Assembly: GCA_013696785.1 (NCBI GenBank)
Contig: JACCXW010000322.1
Span: 1 to 21,451, forward strand
Direction: 5' to 3'
Length of the DNA: 21,451 bases
From: Geodermatophilaceae bacterium
GTDB taxonomy: Bacteria > Actinomycetota > Actinomycetes > Mycobacteriales > Geodermatophilaceae
Shown: positions 7,665-14,779 of the stretch, in pieces
Layout of the letters: each line of letters starts with the position of its first letter
Numbering within the stretch: the first letter of the stretch is position 1
Notes under the pieces: model-generated
Database searches by the model: none
The model's input: the letters and a program-made list of their open reading frames with translations, nothing else
Told to the model about the DNA's origin: nothing
Position numbers and translations under genes: made by a program

Positions 7665-8882
7665 ATGAACGTCCTGATGATCTCTCCCGGGTTTCCGGCG
7701 GAGATGGCCTTCTTCACGCGCGGATTGTCGGCGGTCGGGGCGAGCGTGATCGGGCTCGGCGACCAGCCGTCGGCCGCGCTGCCGACAACGGCGCGCAAGG
7801 CGCTGTCACATCACGTATACGTCGCGTCCCTCGCCGACGAGGCGGCGGTCCTGCAGACGGTGCGAGACCTGAACCAACACGTGCGGATCGACCAGGTCGA
7901 GTGCCTGTGGGAGCCGTACATGATGCTCGCGGCCCGGCTGCGCGAGGAGTTCGAGCTGCCGGGGCTGAACCGGTCGCAGACCGAACCGTTCCGCGACAAG
8001 GAACTCATGAAGACGGTCCTCGACCGGGCCGGACTGCGTACGCCGCAGCACGACAGCACCGAGACGGTGGCCGGAGTCTGGGCGGCAGCGGAGCGGATCG
8101 GGTTTCCGCTGATCGTGAAGCCGATCGACGGTGCCGGTTCGGCTGACACCTACCGGGTGGATTCCGTCGCCGACCTGAACGACGTGCTGCCGATGATCGG
8201 CCACGTCCGCCGGGTCAGCGTCGAGGAGTTCATCGACGGCGAGGAGTTCACGTTCGACACGGTCTGCGCGAACGGGGAGATCCTGTTCGAGAACATCTGC
8301 TGGTACCGCCCGCGCCCGCTGCAGGCGCGCTCGCACGAGTGGATCAGCCCGATGACGATCGCGCTGCGGGACCTGTCGGTGCCGGATCTGCGGGACGGGC
8401 GCACGCTCGGCGCGGCGGTGATCGAGGCGCTCGGGTTCCGGGACGGCTTCACCCACATGGAGTGGTACCGCAAGTCGGACGGCGAGATCGTCTTCGGCGA
8501 GATCGGCGCCCGGCCGCCCGGCGGTCGGACGGTCGACCTGATGAACTACGCGACCGACGCCGATCTGTTCACTGCCTGGGCCGAGGCGGTCGTACACGGC
8601 CGGGTCTCGCAGGACCTGGACCGCCGCTACAACGCGGCCAGCATCTTCAAACGGGCGGTCGGCTCGGGGTACATCACCGGGCACGAGGGGCTCGACCGGC
8701 TGCTGACCGAGTGCGGCGGATCGGTCGCGGCGCTGGACCTGCTGCCCGTCGGTGCGCACCGGCGCGACTGGCGGGCGACCCTGATCTCCGACGGCATGGT
8801 GATCGTCCGCGACTACGAACTGTCCAAGACCGTCCAGATTGCCGACCGTTTCGCCTCGGAGCTGACGATGCACGCCAGCTGA
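7665..8882 (+). CDS. ATP-grasp carboxylate-amine ligase 3
   Basis: A 405-aa ATP-grasp enzyme. Landmarks: MNVLMISPGFPAE at the N-terminus, RDKELMK (110-116), Lys152 in LIVKPIDGAGSADT, EEF (187-189), Glu266 in FTHMEW and Glu279 in GEIGARPPGG. The core and N-terminal domain align with ligase 1 more closely than with ligase 2, although the genes lie on opposite arms. The ATG at 7665 has a GGAGG site about 8 nt upstream, so unlike the first genes of the two arms it is translated from a conventional leader within the operon. Together with ligases 1 and 2 it could perform one of up to three successive condensations. Substrate and product are not readable. Confidence 0.88.
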   Translation: MNVLMISPGFPAEMAFFTRGLSAVGASVIGLGDQPSAALPTTARKALSHHVYVASLADEAAVLQTVRDLNQHVRIDQVECLWEPYMMLAARLREEFELPGLNRSQTEPFRDKELMKTVLDRAGLRTPQHDSTETVAGVWAAAERIGFPLIVKPIDGAGSADTYRVDSVADLNDVLPMIGHVRRVSVEEFIDGEEFTFDTVCANGEILFENICWYRPRPLQARSHEWISPMTIALRDLSVPDLRDGRTLGAAVIEALGFRDGFTHMEWYRKSDGEIVFGEIGARPPGGRTVDLMNYATDADLFTAWAEAVVHGRVSQDLDRRYNAASIFKRAVGSGYITGHEGLDRLLTECGGSVAALDLLPVGAHRRDWRATLISDGMVIVRDYELSKTVQIADRFASELTMHAS

Positions 8883-8932
8883 ACGCCGTTCCGCGGCGGC
8901 CCACGGGCGCAAGGGCGGATTCCCGAGGTGGG

Positions 8933-8938
8933 TAGCGT
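8933..8938 (+). promoter_or_regulatory. Candidate -10 element upstream of the M20 dipeptidase
   Basis: TAGCGT ends 8 bases before the ATG at 8947 and no ribosome site lies between. The pattern is the same as at the two outward ATP-grasp genes, suggesting a separate leaderless transcript in addition to read-through from ligase 3. Confidence 0.35.
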
Positions 8939-8946
8939 CCGGGCGC

Positions 8947-10281
8947 ATGGAGTTGCGTGAGCGATTGGCGACGGTCATGCCGTCGGTGCGAGCCGACTTG
9001 GAACGGCTGGTGCGCATCCCGTCGGTGTCCGCCGACCCCGGCGCCGCCGAACAGCTGGCGGCCAGCGCGGCCCTCGTCGCCACGCTGCTCGAGGCAGCCG
9101 GCCTCGCCGACGTCGAGATCCTCACCGTGGACGGCGGCAAACCGGCCGTCGTCGGTCACCGACCGGCTCCTCCGGGTGCGCCGACCGTGCTGTTGTACGC
9201 CCACCACGACGTCCAACCCGTCGGCTCGCGAGCGGACTGGACGAGTGACCCGTTCCAACCGCAGGAGCGGGACGGGCGGTTGTTCGGTCGCGGGGCCTCC
9301 GACGACAAGGCCGGGATCGCGTTGCACCTGGCCGCGCTTCGGGCCTTCGGTGCCTCGCTACCCGTCGGCGTCGTCGTGCTGATCGAGGGCGAGGAGGAGA
9401 TCGGATCCCCCACGCTGGGGCGGTTCCTGTCCACGTACCGAGACCGGCTGGTCGCAGATGTCGTCATCCTGGCCGACTCGTCGAACTGGACCGTCGACGT
9501 ACCGGCCCTGACAACATCCCTGCGTGGCGGCACGCACGTCACCGTCGAGGTCCGGACCCTGGACCACGCTGTCCACAGCGGGATGTACGGCGGGGCCATC
9601 CCAGACGCGCTCACCTCGATGTGCCGCCTGCTGGCGACGCTGCACGAAGCCGACGGGAACGTGGCCGTCGAAGGCCTTGTCGCCGGTACGTCGCAAGCGC
9701 CGCCACTGACCGAGCAGCAGCTGCGCACCGACGCCGGTGTGCTCGATGGCGTGCAGCTGATCGGCAGCGGCTCGCTGACCGATCGGCTGTGGTCCAAGCC
9801 TTCGGTGACTGTGATCGGCATCGACGCACCCACGGTGGCCGACGCCTCCCCTGCGTTGCTTCCGGTGGCCCGCGCGGCGATCAGCCTGCGGGTGGCTCCG
9901 GGTGACGACGCGGAGCGGGCGCAGGCGGCCCTCACGGCGCACCTGCATTCCCATGCCCCGTGGGGCGCTCAGGTGACGGTCACGCCGAAGGGGGCCGCGT
10001 CGCCGTACACCGCGGTGACCACCGGTCCGGCGTACGACGCGGCCCGGTCGGCGTTCAAGGAGGCGTGGGGACATCCCGTCGCGCAGATCGGGACCGGCGG
10101 GAGCATTCCGTTCATTGCGGCCTTCGCCGAGCAGTTGCCCGACGCCGAGATCCTGATCACCGGCGTGGAGGATCCGGACACTCGTGCGCACGGCCCGAAC
10201 GAGAGTCTGCACCTGGCGATGTTCGACCGCTGCTGCCTGGCCGAGGTGCTGCTGCTCGCCCGCCTCGGCGGTGCGGGGTAG
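8947..10281 (+). CDS. M20 family metallodipeptidase
   Basis: A 444-aa zinc dipeptidase of the M20 (carnosinase/CNDP, PepV-like) group. Metal and catalytic residues are all in place: His86 and Asp88 in YAHHDVQP, bridging Asp119 in GRGASDDKAG, catalytic Glu150 and ligand Glu151 in EGEEEIGS, Asp177 in ILADSSNW and His415 in AHGPNES. The lid/dimerisation domain (about 190-305) holds the conserved HSGMYGG with His210. Family members cleave dipeptides such as carnosine or Cys-Gly in the cytoplasm. It follows ligase 3 by 64 nt on the same strand. A peptide-bond hydrolase beside three ligases suggests recycling or trimming of their product (inference). Its TAG stop directly abuts the TGA of the convergent hemerythrin gene. 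Confidence 0.92.
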   Translation: MELRERLATVMPSVRADLERLVRIPSVSADPGAAEQLAASAALVATLLEAAGLADVEILTVDGGKPAVVGHRPAPPGAPTVLLYAHHDVQPVGSRADWTSDPFQPQERDGRLFGRGASDDKAGIALHLAALRAFGASLPVGVVVLIEGEEEIGSPTLGRFLSTYRDRLVADVVILADSSNWTVDVPALTTSLRGGTHVTVEVRTLDHAVHSGMYGGAIPDALTSMCRLLATLHEADGNVAVEGLVAGTSQAPPLTEQQLRTDAGVLDGVQLIGSGSLTDRLWSKPSVTVIGIDAPTVADASPALLPVARAAISLRVAPGDDAERAQAALTAHLHSHAPWGAQVTVTPKGAASPYTAVTTGPAYDAARSAFKEAWGHPVAQIGTGGSIPFIAAFAEQLPDAEILITGVEDPDTRAHGPNESLHLAMFDRCCLAEVLLLARLGGAG

Positions 10282-10923
10282 TCAGAGCTGCCCGGGGAAG
10301 AAACCGGCGCGGGCCAGCGGTACGACCAGTTCGCGCTCCTCGTAGGCGAAATGCGAGAGCAGCGCGTCGGTGAGGACGTCGATCGCGGCCGTGACTGGTC
10401 CGAGGTCGGACGGCTCGTGGGCGAGCCGAACCAGCGCGCCGTCGACGTCGTCGAGCAGTCCGTGGATGACGTGGTGCTCGTCGTCCAGCCGGTCGAGCAC
10501 GGCTCCCAGATCGGCCTGACTGCGGCGCAGGTGCGGGAAGATCGCGCCGCTCTCCATGCCGTGATGCTCGGCCAGGATCCGGCACTGAGCTTGGCAAAGG
10601 CCGCCCAGCGCCCACGCGTTCGCCCGCAGCGTCATCGTCGCGACCTGTTCGCGAGCGAGGCCGATCTGCTCGATCCCTTCGGTCACCTGCCGCATCACGT
10701 CGCGCAGCTGAGCCAGTTCTCGCCGGTAGTAGTCATGCACCTCGACGAGGTGCCTACCGGCGGCAACCGCTCGCGCACCGAACTCGACCTCCGGCGGTGG
10801 CTCGGGCCCGGTCGGTCTGCTGTCCTCGTCCCAAACCGGGTGCGGGCTGTGCCGGGCGGCGGGCGGCTGGGTGGTGACGATCCCGGTGCGTCGGCGAACC
10901 CAGTCCTGCGCTGCTTCGCTCAC
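10282..10923 (-). CDS. Hemerythrin HHE-domain protein
   Basis: A 213-aa protein with a C-terminal four-helix hemerythrin-like domain. Candidate iron ligands: His58/His63 in GRHLVEVHDYY, His120-121 with Glu124 in AEHHGMES, His131 in FPHL, His150-151 in DEHHVIH and His191 with Glu195 in LLSHFAYEERE. The first about 50 residues are Pro-rich and probably unstructured. Such proteins bind oxygen, NO or iron, or sense them; none of this can be told apart here. The GTG start at 10923 is the first in-frame start after an upstream stop, although GGAGG lies almost directly against it, an unusually short spacing. No alternative start exists before the domain. Convergent with the dipeptidase gene, with no bases between the two stops, so probably unrelated to the cassette. 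Confidence 0.85.
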   Translation of the reverse strand: MSEAAQDWVRRRTGIVTTQPPAARHSPHPVWDEDSRPTGPEPPPEVEFGARAVAAGRHLVEVHDYYRRELAQLRDVMRQVTEGIEQIGLAREQVATMTLRANAWALGGLCQAQCRILAEHHGMESGAIFPHLRRSQADLGAVLDRLDDEHHVIHGLLDDVDGALVRLAHEPSDLGPVTAAIDVLTDALLSHFAYEERELVVPLARAGFFPGQL

Positions 10924-11028
10924 GCCTCCGATTCAACCCGACCATCGGACGCGTCCCACCCTGGGACTGCCGTGGCCCCTCCTCGGGCACGATGGACAGG
11001 AGTGCGCACATATGAGAACGGAGGCGCT

Positions 11029-11529
11029 GTGTCCTATCCAGAACCGCTCTACTTCGGCGACGGGGGTGAGATCAGCGCTCTCCATCGACCGGAGAGCCAC
11101 GAGCCTGAGCTGTCGAATGCCTCCGGCGGCGGCGCCCACTACTTGGCGACGGGAGCCGTCACGAACGGCCAGTTCGGTCTCTATCGCTGGGACATGGGGT
11201 CGGCACCGAGCGGCCCGTCCGGGCATTTCCACCGGACCATCTCCGAGTCGTTCTACATCTTGTCCGGGACGGTGCGGCTCTACGACGGTGCCCAGTGGAT
11301 CGACGCGACGCCGGGTGACTTCCTGCACGTGCCGGCCGGAGGCATCCACGGGTTCCGTAACGAGTCCGGAGAACCCGCGTCGATGCTGCTGCACTTCGCG
11401 CCAGGGGCCCCTCGCGAGGACTACTTCGAGACGCTGGCCGACGCCGTCCGCCGCGAGGCGCTCACCGAGGAGGAGCGGGCCGCGTTCTTTCTCCGGCACG
11501 ACACGTTCTGGGTGGACGACGGCTCTTGA
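11029..11529 (+). CDS. Cupin-domain protein
   Basis: A 166-aa single-domain cupin. Motif 1 is GHFHRTISESFYILSG (His66, His68, Glu73) and motif 2 is PGDFLHVPAGGIHGF (His107), giving a complete 3-His/1-Glu metal site. The GTG at 11029 has GGAGG 5 nt upstream. A long upstream extension in the same frame lies over the hemerythrin gene and is not coding. Cupins of this size are metal-dependent dioxygenases, isomerases or sugar-binding proteins, so the fold is secure and the activity is not. It is divergent from the hemerythrin gene (105 bp between starts) and followed 55 nt later by the MetE-like gene, so the two may form an operon. Confidence 0.85.
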   Translation: MSYPEPLYFGDGGEISALHRPESHEPELSNASGGGAHYLATGAVTNGQFGLYRWDMGSAPSGPSGHFHRTISESFYILSGTVRLYDGAQWIDATPGDFLHVPAGGIHGFRNESGEPASMLLHFAPGAPREDYFETLADAVRREALTEEERAAFFLRHDTFWVDDGS

Positions 11530-11584
11530 CCACACGGTGCCGTCCCCAGCACAGTGCAATGAAACGAGAGATTGGGGCTTTGTC

Positions 11585-12628
11585 ATGCCACCGACCATCG
11601 TTCACTTCAACGGCGGAGTGAACCTTTCCGATACCGAAACCGTGATGCGCGAGATCGCTGCGCGAGTGCCAACAGGCGTCAGCCGCATCCCCGACGGGGA
11701 GACCGGCGACCGGCAGAACTGGATCTGGTTCCAGCTGGAGAAATTCCAGCAGACGCCAGGTCTGGCGCAGGAGGCCCCGGCGGACACCCCGTCGGAGGGG
11801 TACGACCAGATGCCGAAGGTGGGTCTCGCCGACGGTGCCGAGCCTGCTGACGTCCAGTGGACGAACCTGGGGTACGCCGACGTCTACCAGGAGTCCTACG
11901 CCACCTTCCGCCGACTGCGGGACGACGGCGTCATCCCGGCCGGTGTCCGCTTCCAGATGCAGTACCCGACTCCGCTCGCCTCGATCAACGCGTGGGTCGT
12001 CGCCGCGGATCAGGAACGGCTGGAGCCGTCGTACGAGACCGCGCTCTTCGCCGACTTGGAGCGCTTGCTCGCGGAGCTGCCGCACGACGAGGTCGCGGTC
12101 CAATGGGACGTCGCGGTTGAGTTCGCGATCCTGGAGGGCGGGTTCGAGGGCACCCAGGGCTTCGATGACATCGTCGCCCGGCTCGTCCGTTGCGTCGAGC
12201 AGGTCCCGTCGGACGTGCCGGTCGGCCTGCACCTGTGTTACGGCGACTACCAGCATCAGCACTTCAAGCAGCCGGAGTCCCTCGACCTGCAGGTGCGGGT
12301 GTCCAACGCTGTGGTCGCCGCAGCCGGCCGGACGGTGAACTGGCTGGCGTTCACGGTGCCGCAGAATCGCGGCGACGCGCCGTTCTTCGAGCCGCTGCGT
12401 GCGCTGTCGGTTCCGACGGAGACCGAGGTCTATCTCGCCCTGGTGCCCTACCACCCGACCGAACAGGAGCCGGGCACCGTCGACGAGCAGGTGCGCCTGA
12501 TCGATTCAGTCCTCGACGGCCGAGAGTGGGGAATCTGCACCGAGTGCGGGATGGCGCGGGCCGAGCGGGAAGAAGTGCCCGACCTACTGGATCTGCACCG
12601 GGACATCATCGGCTCTCGAACTCCCTGA
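11585..12628 (+). CDS. MetE/UROD-superfamily-like protein with probable zinc site
   Basis: A 347-aa protein with features of the cobalamin-independent methionine synthase C-terminal barrel/UROD superfamily. It opens with a barrel strand HFNGGVNLSD and the loop SRIPDGETGDR, has GLHLCYGDY (His216, Cys218) and ends with the zinc-type motif WGICTECGMAR (Cys318 and Cys321). A His-x-Cys plus a late Cys is how MetE holds the zinc that activates homocysteine thiol. The protein lacks the N-terminal half of MetE and the rest of its sequence is not typical of MetE, so it is more likely a stand-alone relative of unknown substrate. No good ribosome site is seen before ATG 11585. Probably in one transcript with the cupin gene. 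Confidence 0.7.
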   Translation: MPPTIVHFNGGVNLSDTETVMREIAARVPTGVSRIPDGETGDRQNWIWFQLEKFQQTPGLAQEAPADTPSEGYDQMPKVGLADGAEPADVQWTNLGYADVYQESYATFRRLRDDGVIPAGVRFQMQYPTPLASINAWVVAADQERLEPSYETALFADLERLLAELPHDEVAVQWDVAVEFAILEGGFEGTQGFDDIVARLVRCVEQVPSDVPVGLHLCYGDYQHQHFKQPESLDLQVRVSNAVVAAAGRTVNWLAFTVPQNRGDAPFFEPLRALSVPTETEVYLALVPYHPTEQEPGTVDEQVRLIDSVLDGREWGICTECGMARAEREEVPDLLDLHRDIIGSRTP

Positions 12629-12644
12629 CCAGACCCATGGGCGC

Positions 12645-12697
12645 CTGAGGCATGCGGAAGGCACGTACCTTCACCGGCACGAGCACCGCTGCCTCAG
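12645..12697. promoter_or_regulatory. Inverted repeat flanking a candidate -10 before the VOC gene
   Basis: Arms CTGAGGCATGCGG (12645-12657) and CCGCTGCCTCAG (12686-12697) pair with a single unmatched base. They are separated by 28 nt that contain TACCTT (12666-12671), a plausible -10 element. The right arm ends 13 nt before the ATG at 12711, next to the GAGGGAG ribosome site. It could be an operator or an mRNA structure that masks the ribosome site. Confidence 0.45.
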
Positions 12698-12710
12698 AGG
12701 GAGATTCGCC

Positions 12711-13142
12711 ATGGGATTGATCAAGACGACCGGACTGCACCACCTCCGCCTGACCGTGACCGACCTGGCGCGGTCGAAGGCGTTCTACACCGACGTCCTT
12801 GGCTTCGAGGTCGCCGCCGAGTCGCCCGGCAGTCCCGACGACCCGGACGTCCGTAAGGACCCGGAGCAGTTGTACGGCGGGGTGGTTTTTCAGACCAACG
12901 GCATGCTCTTCGGGCTGCGACCAGTGGCGGCCGGTGACGACACCTTCGACTCCGAACGGGTCGGCCTCGACCACGTCAGCTTCACCGTCGGGTCCCGTGA
13001 CGAGCTCGTGCAGGCCGCTCAGCGGCTGGCGGACAACGGCGTACCCCACGGCGAAATCATCGACCTCACCGACTTCGGGATCGCGATCCTGTCCTTCAGC
13101 GACCCCGATGGTGTCCACTTGGAGCTGACCGCGGCACTCTAG
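12711..13142 (+). CDS. VOC-fold (glyoxalase/dioxygenase superfamily) protein
   Basis: A 143-aa protein made of two beta-alpha-beta-beta-beta units. The first begins LHHLRLTVTDLARSKAFYTDVLGF (split here only by reading) and the second GLDHVSFTV, ending DPDGVHLELT. Possible metal residues are His11, His88 and Glu138, the standard positions of glyoxalase I and type I extradiol enzymes. The length is typical of a single-domain member. ATG 12711 has GAGGGAG at a good distance. Function in this superfamily ranges from glyoxalase to fosfomycin or bleomycin resistance, and nothing nearby decides. Its TAG stop shares the palindromic CTAG with the stop of the convergent MFS gene. Confidence 0.85.
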   Translation: MGLIKTTGLHHLRLTVTDLARSKAFYTDVLGFEVAAESPGSPDDPDVRKDPEQLYGGVVFQTNGMLFGLRPVAAGDDTFDSERVGLDHVSFTVGSRDELVQAAQRLADNGVPHGEIIDLTDFGIAILSFSDPDGVHLELTAAL

Positions 13143-14442
13143 TCCACCGGATCCGGTTTGCCGTCCGGGGGCTTGCGGCGCATGCCCTTGAGCCGTTCGT
13201 CCGGCCCCTGCCCCACTCTGACGGCGGACAGCGGCGTCGCGACGTCCTCCAATGACTGCTGCTCGGCGTCGATACCGAGGAATATCTCGACGAGTGCTCC
13301 GGCCACCATGACGGCGGCACCGAGGAGGTAGCCGTAGAAGAGCTTGGTGGGGTCCTCCCCCTCGCCGATGAGTGCGCCGTAGAGGATCGGTCCGATTGCG
13401 CCGACGCCCTGTGCGATCGCGAAGAAAACCGCGATGGCCTGCGCCCGCACTTCCAACGGGAAGATCTCGCTGACGGTGAGGTACGCCGCACTGGCCCCGG
13501 CCGAGGCGAAGTAGAAGATGATCATCCAGGCCAGTGTCTGGGTATACGCGTTGAGGACGTCTGCCTGGAACAGCACAGCCGTGATCGCGAGCAGCACCCC
13601 GGAGAGGATGTAGGTTCCTGCGATCATCTTGCGGCGTCCGACGGTGTCGAACAGGTGCCCGAGCGTCAGCGGGCCGGCCAGATTGCCGACGGCAAAGGCG
13701 GCCAGGTACAGCGGGGCGTCGGCTTCGTCCACGTCATAGAAGTTCGTCAGGACCAGGACATAGGTGAAGAAAATCGAGTTGTAGAGAAACGACTGGCTGA
13801 TCATCAACGAAGCGCCAAGGATCGATCGCTTCGGATATTGCGAGAAAAGCACCTTCAGGAGCGACAGGTAGCCGTGCTTCTCCGTGGGCTTGACCTCGAT
13901 CGCCTTGGACTCGTCGACCGGCTCCAGGGACTGCCCCGCCTTCTCGACCTCGCCCTCGATGAAGGCGGTGCTCTTCTCCGCCTCCTCCTCACGCCCGTGC
14001 ATGATCAGCCAGCGCGGACTCTCCGGCAGGTGCCGACGCAATCCCCAGATGGCGATGCCAATGACCGGGCCAACCAAAAAGGCGATCCGCGTCAACGCGT
14101 TCCCGACCAGGTAGACGCCGAGGGTCAGGATGAAGAGATTCCGGCGACCGAGGGCGTCGGAGAGCCGGCCGAAGAACAGTGCGCCGAAGACTTCGCCGAG
14201 CAGGTATATACGGTGGCGATCGCTCCGGCCTGAGTGGTACTGATCCCCAACGTTGCATCGTCGGTTAGGACCGCGACCACCGCACTGGCGGTGGTGATCT
14301 CAAGTCCGTCGAGCACCCACGCGATGCCGAGCGCGGCAACCATCCGGGTGTGAAACGGTGCCCATCGCAGCCGGTCGATCCGAGCGGGTACCAGGCTGGT
14401 GATGGACTCAGGCGATTCTAGGTCCTGGGCGGTACTCGCCAT
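13139..14442 (-). pseudogene. MFS transporter with a frameshift in a TATATA tract
   Basis: A major facilitator superfamily transporter of sugar-porter/metabolite-symporter type, split over two frames. The N-terminal part, from ATG 14442 (CGAGGT ribosome site), holds VLDGLEITTASAVV of the first helix. At about 14204-14211 (GTATATAC) the frame breaks. Removing one TA dinucleotide joins it perfectly to YLLGEVFGALFFGRLSDALGRR in the second frame, including the motif-A loop, then LPESPRW between helices 6 and 7, and GHLFDTVGRR in the C-half repeat. Restored, it is 433 aa with about 12 membrane segments. Without correction the first frame runs on as nonsense and the remaining frame lacks the first helices. 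Either a real inactivating or phase-variable change or a sequencing error. Substrate unknown. Confidence 0.85.
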
Positions 14443-14553
14443 GTCGTGACCTCGGCAACGGGTGGTGGGTGACGGTTGGGTACGGCGCGGGTGAACCTGT
14501 AGCGCCGGTGAACCTCGTACCGCCGCGGGGGCACGCGCTACCAGGCGCGCGAG

Positions 14554-14583
14554 AGCGCCCCGTCGCAACTGCGGCGGGGCGCT
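14554..14583 (-). terminator. Strong GC-rich hairpin, probable terminator of the small acidic gene
   Basis: AGCGCCCCGTCG (14554-14565) pairs with CGGCGGGGCGCT (14572-14583): 12 pairs with one G-T wobble and a 6-nt loop. It begins 6 nt after the stop of the minus-strand gene at 14590-14727 and lies before the MFS start. No T-run follows, as is usual in high-GC actinobacteria. Confidence 0.65.
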
Positions 14584-14589
14584 GGCTCG

Positions 14590-14727
14590 TCAGGAGCTCT
14601 CCGGGGAGATCACCGGATCGTCGGTCTGAGCCTCCTCGTCGGTGGTCAGGACCGGCCGCTCGTCCGAACCATCCTGGTCCGGCGTACCGTCGCGGGGCTC
14701 CGTGCCGGGCTCCTCGGGTGCGGTCAT
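14590..14727 (-). CDS. Small acidic, probably disordered protein (45 aa)
   Basis: An open frame of 45 codons from ATG 14727, preceded by a strong AGGAGA ribosome site 4 nt upstream. The product is rich in Asp, Glu, Pro, Thr and Ser with no hydrophobic core, so it is likely disordered and strongly acidic. No cysteines, no signal peptide and no family recognised. Support for it being real: the excellent ribosome site, a plausible terminator hairpin directly after the stop, and its place 52 nt after the DUF998 gene on the same strand. A longer frame extends upstream over the end of the DUF998 gene but has no better start. Confidence 0.6.
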   Translation of the reverse strand: MTAPEEPGTEPRDGTPDQDGSDERPVLTTDEEAQTDDPVISPESS

Positions 14728-14779
14728 GGTGTCTCCTGTTCTGGCGTTCGGCTGCATTCCTCCGTACCGGCACATGGTC

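Noticed and set aside
4920..8882. Cyanophycin synthetase (CphA) locus
   Set aside because: The ligases are about 406 aa with a single ATP-grasp domain and no Mur-ligase domain, so they are not CphA even though an S51-like hydrolase is present.
4920..8882. Assembly duplication creating three copies of one ligase gene
   Set aside because: The proteins are clearly diverged, with only motif-level identity, and the genes lie on two strands.
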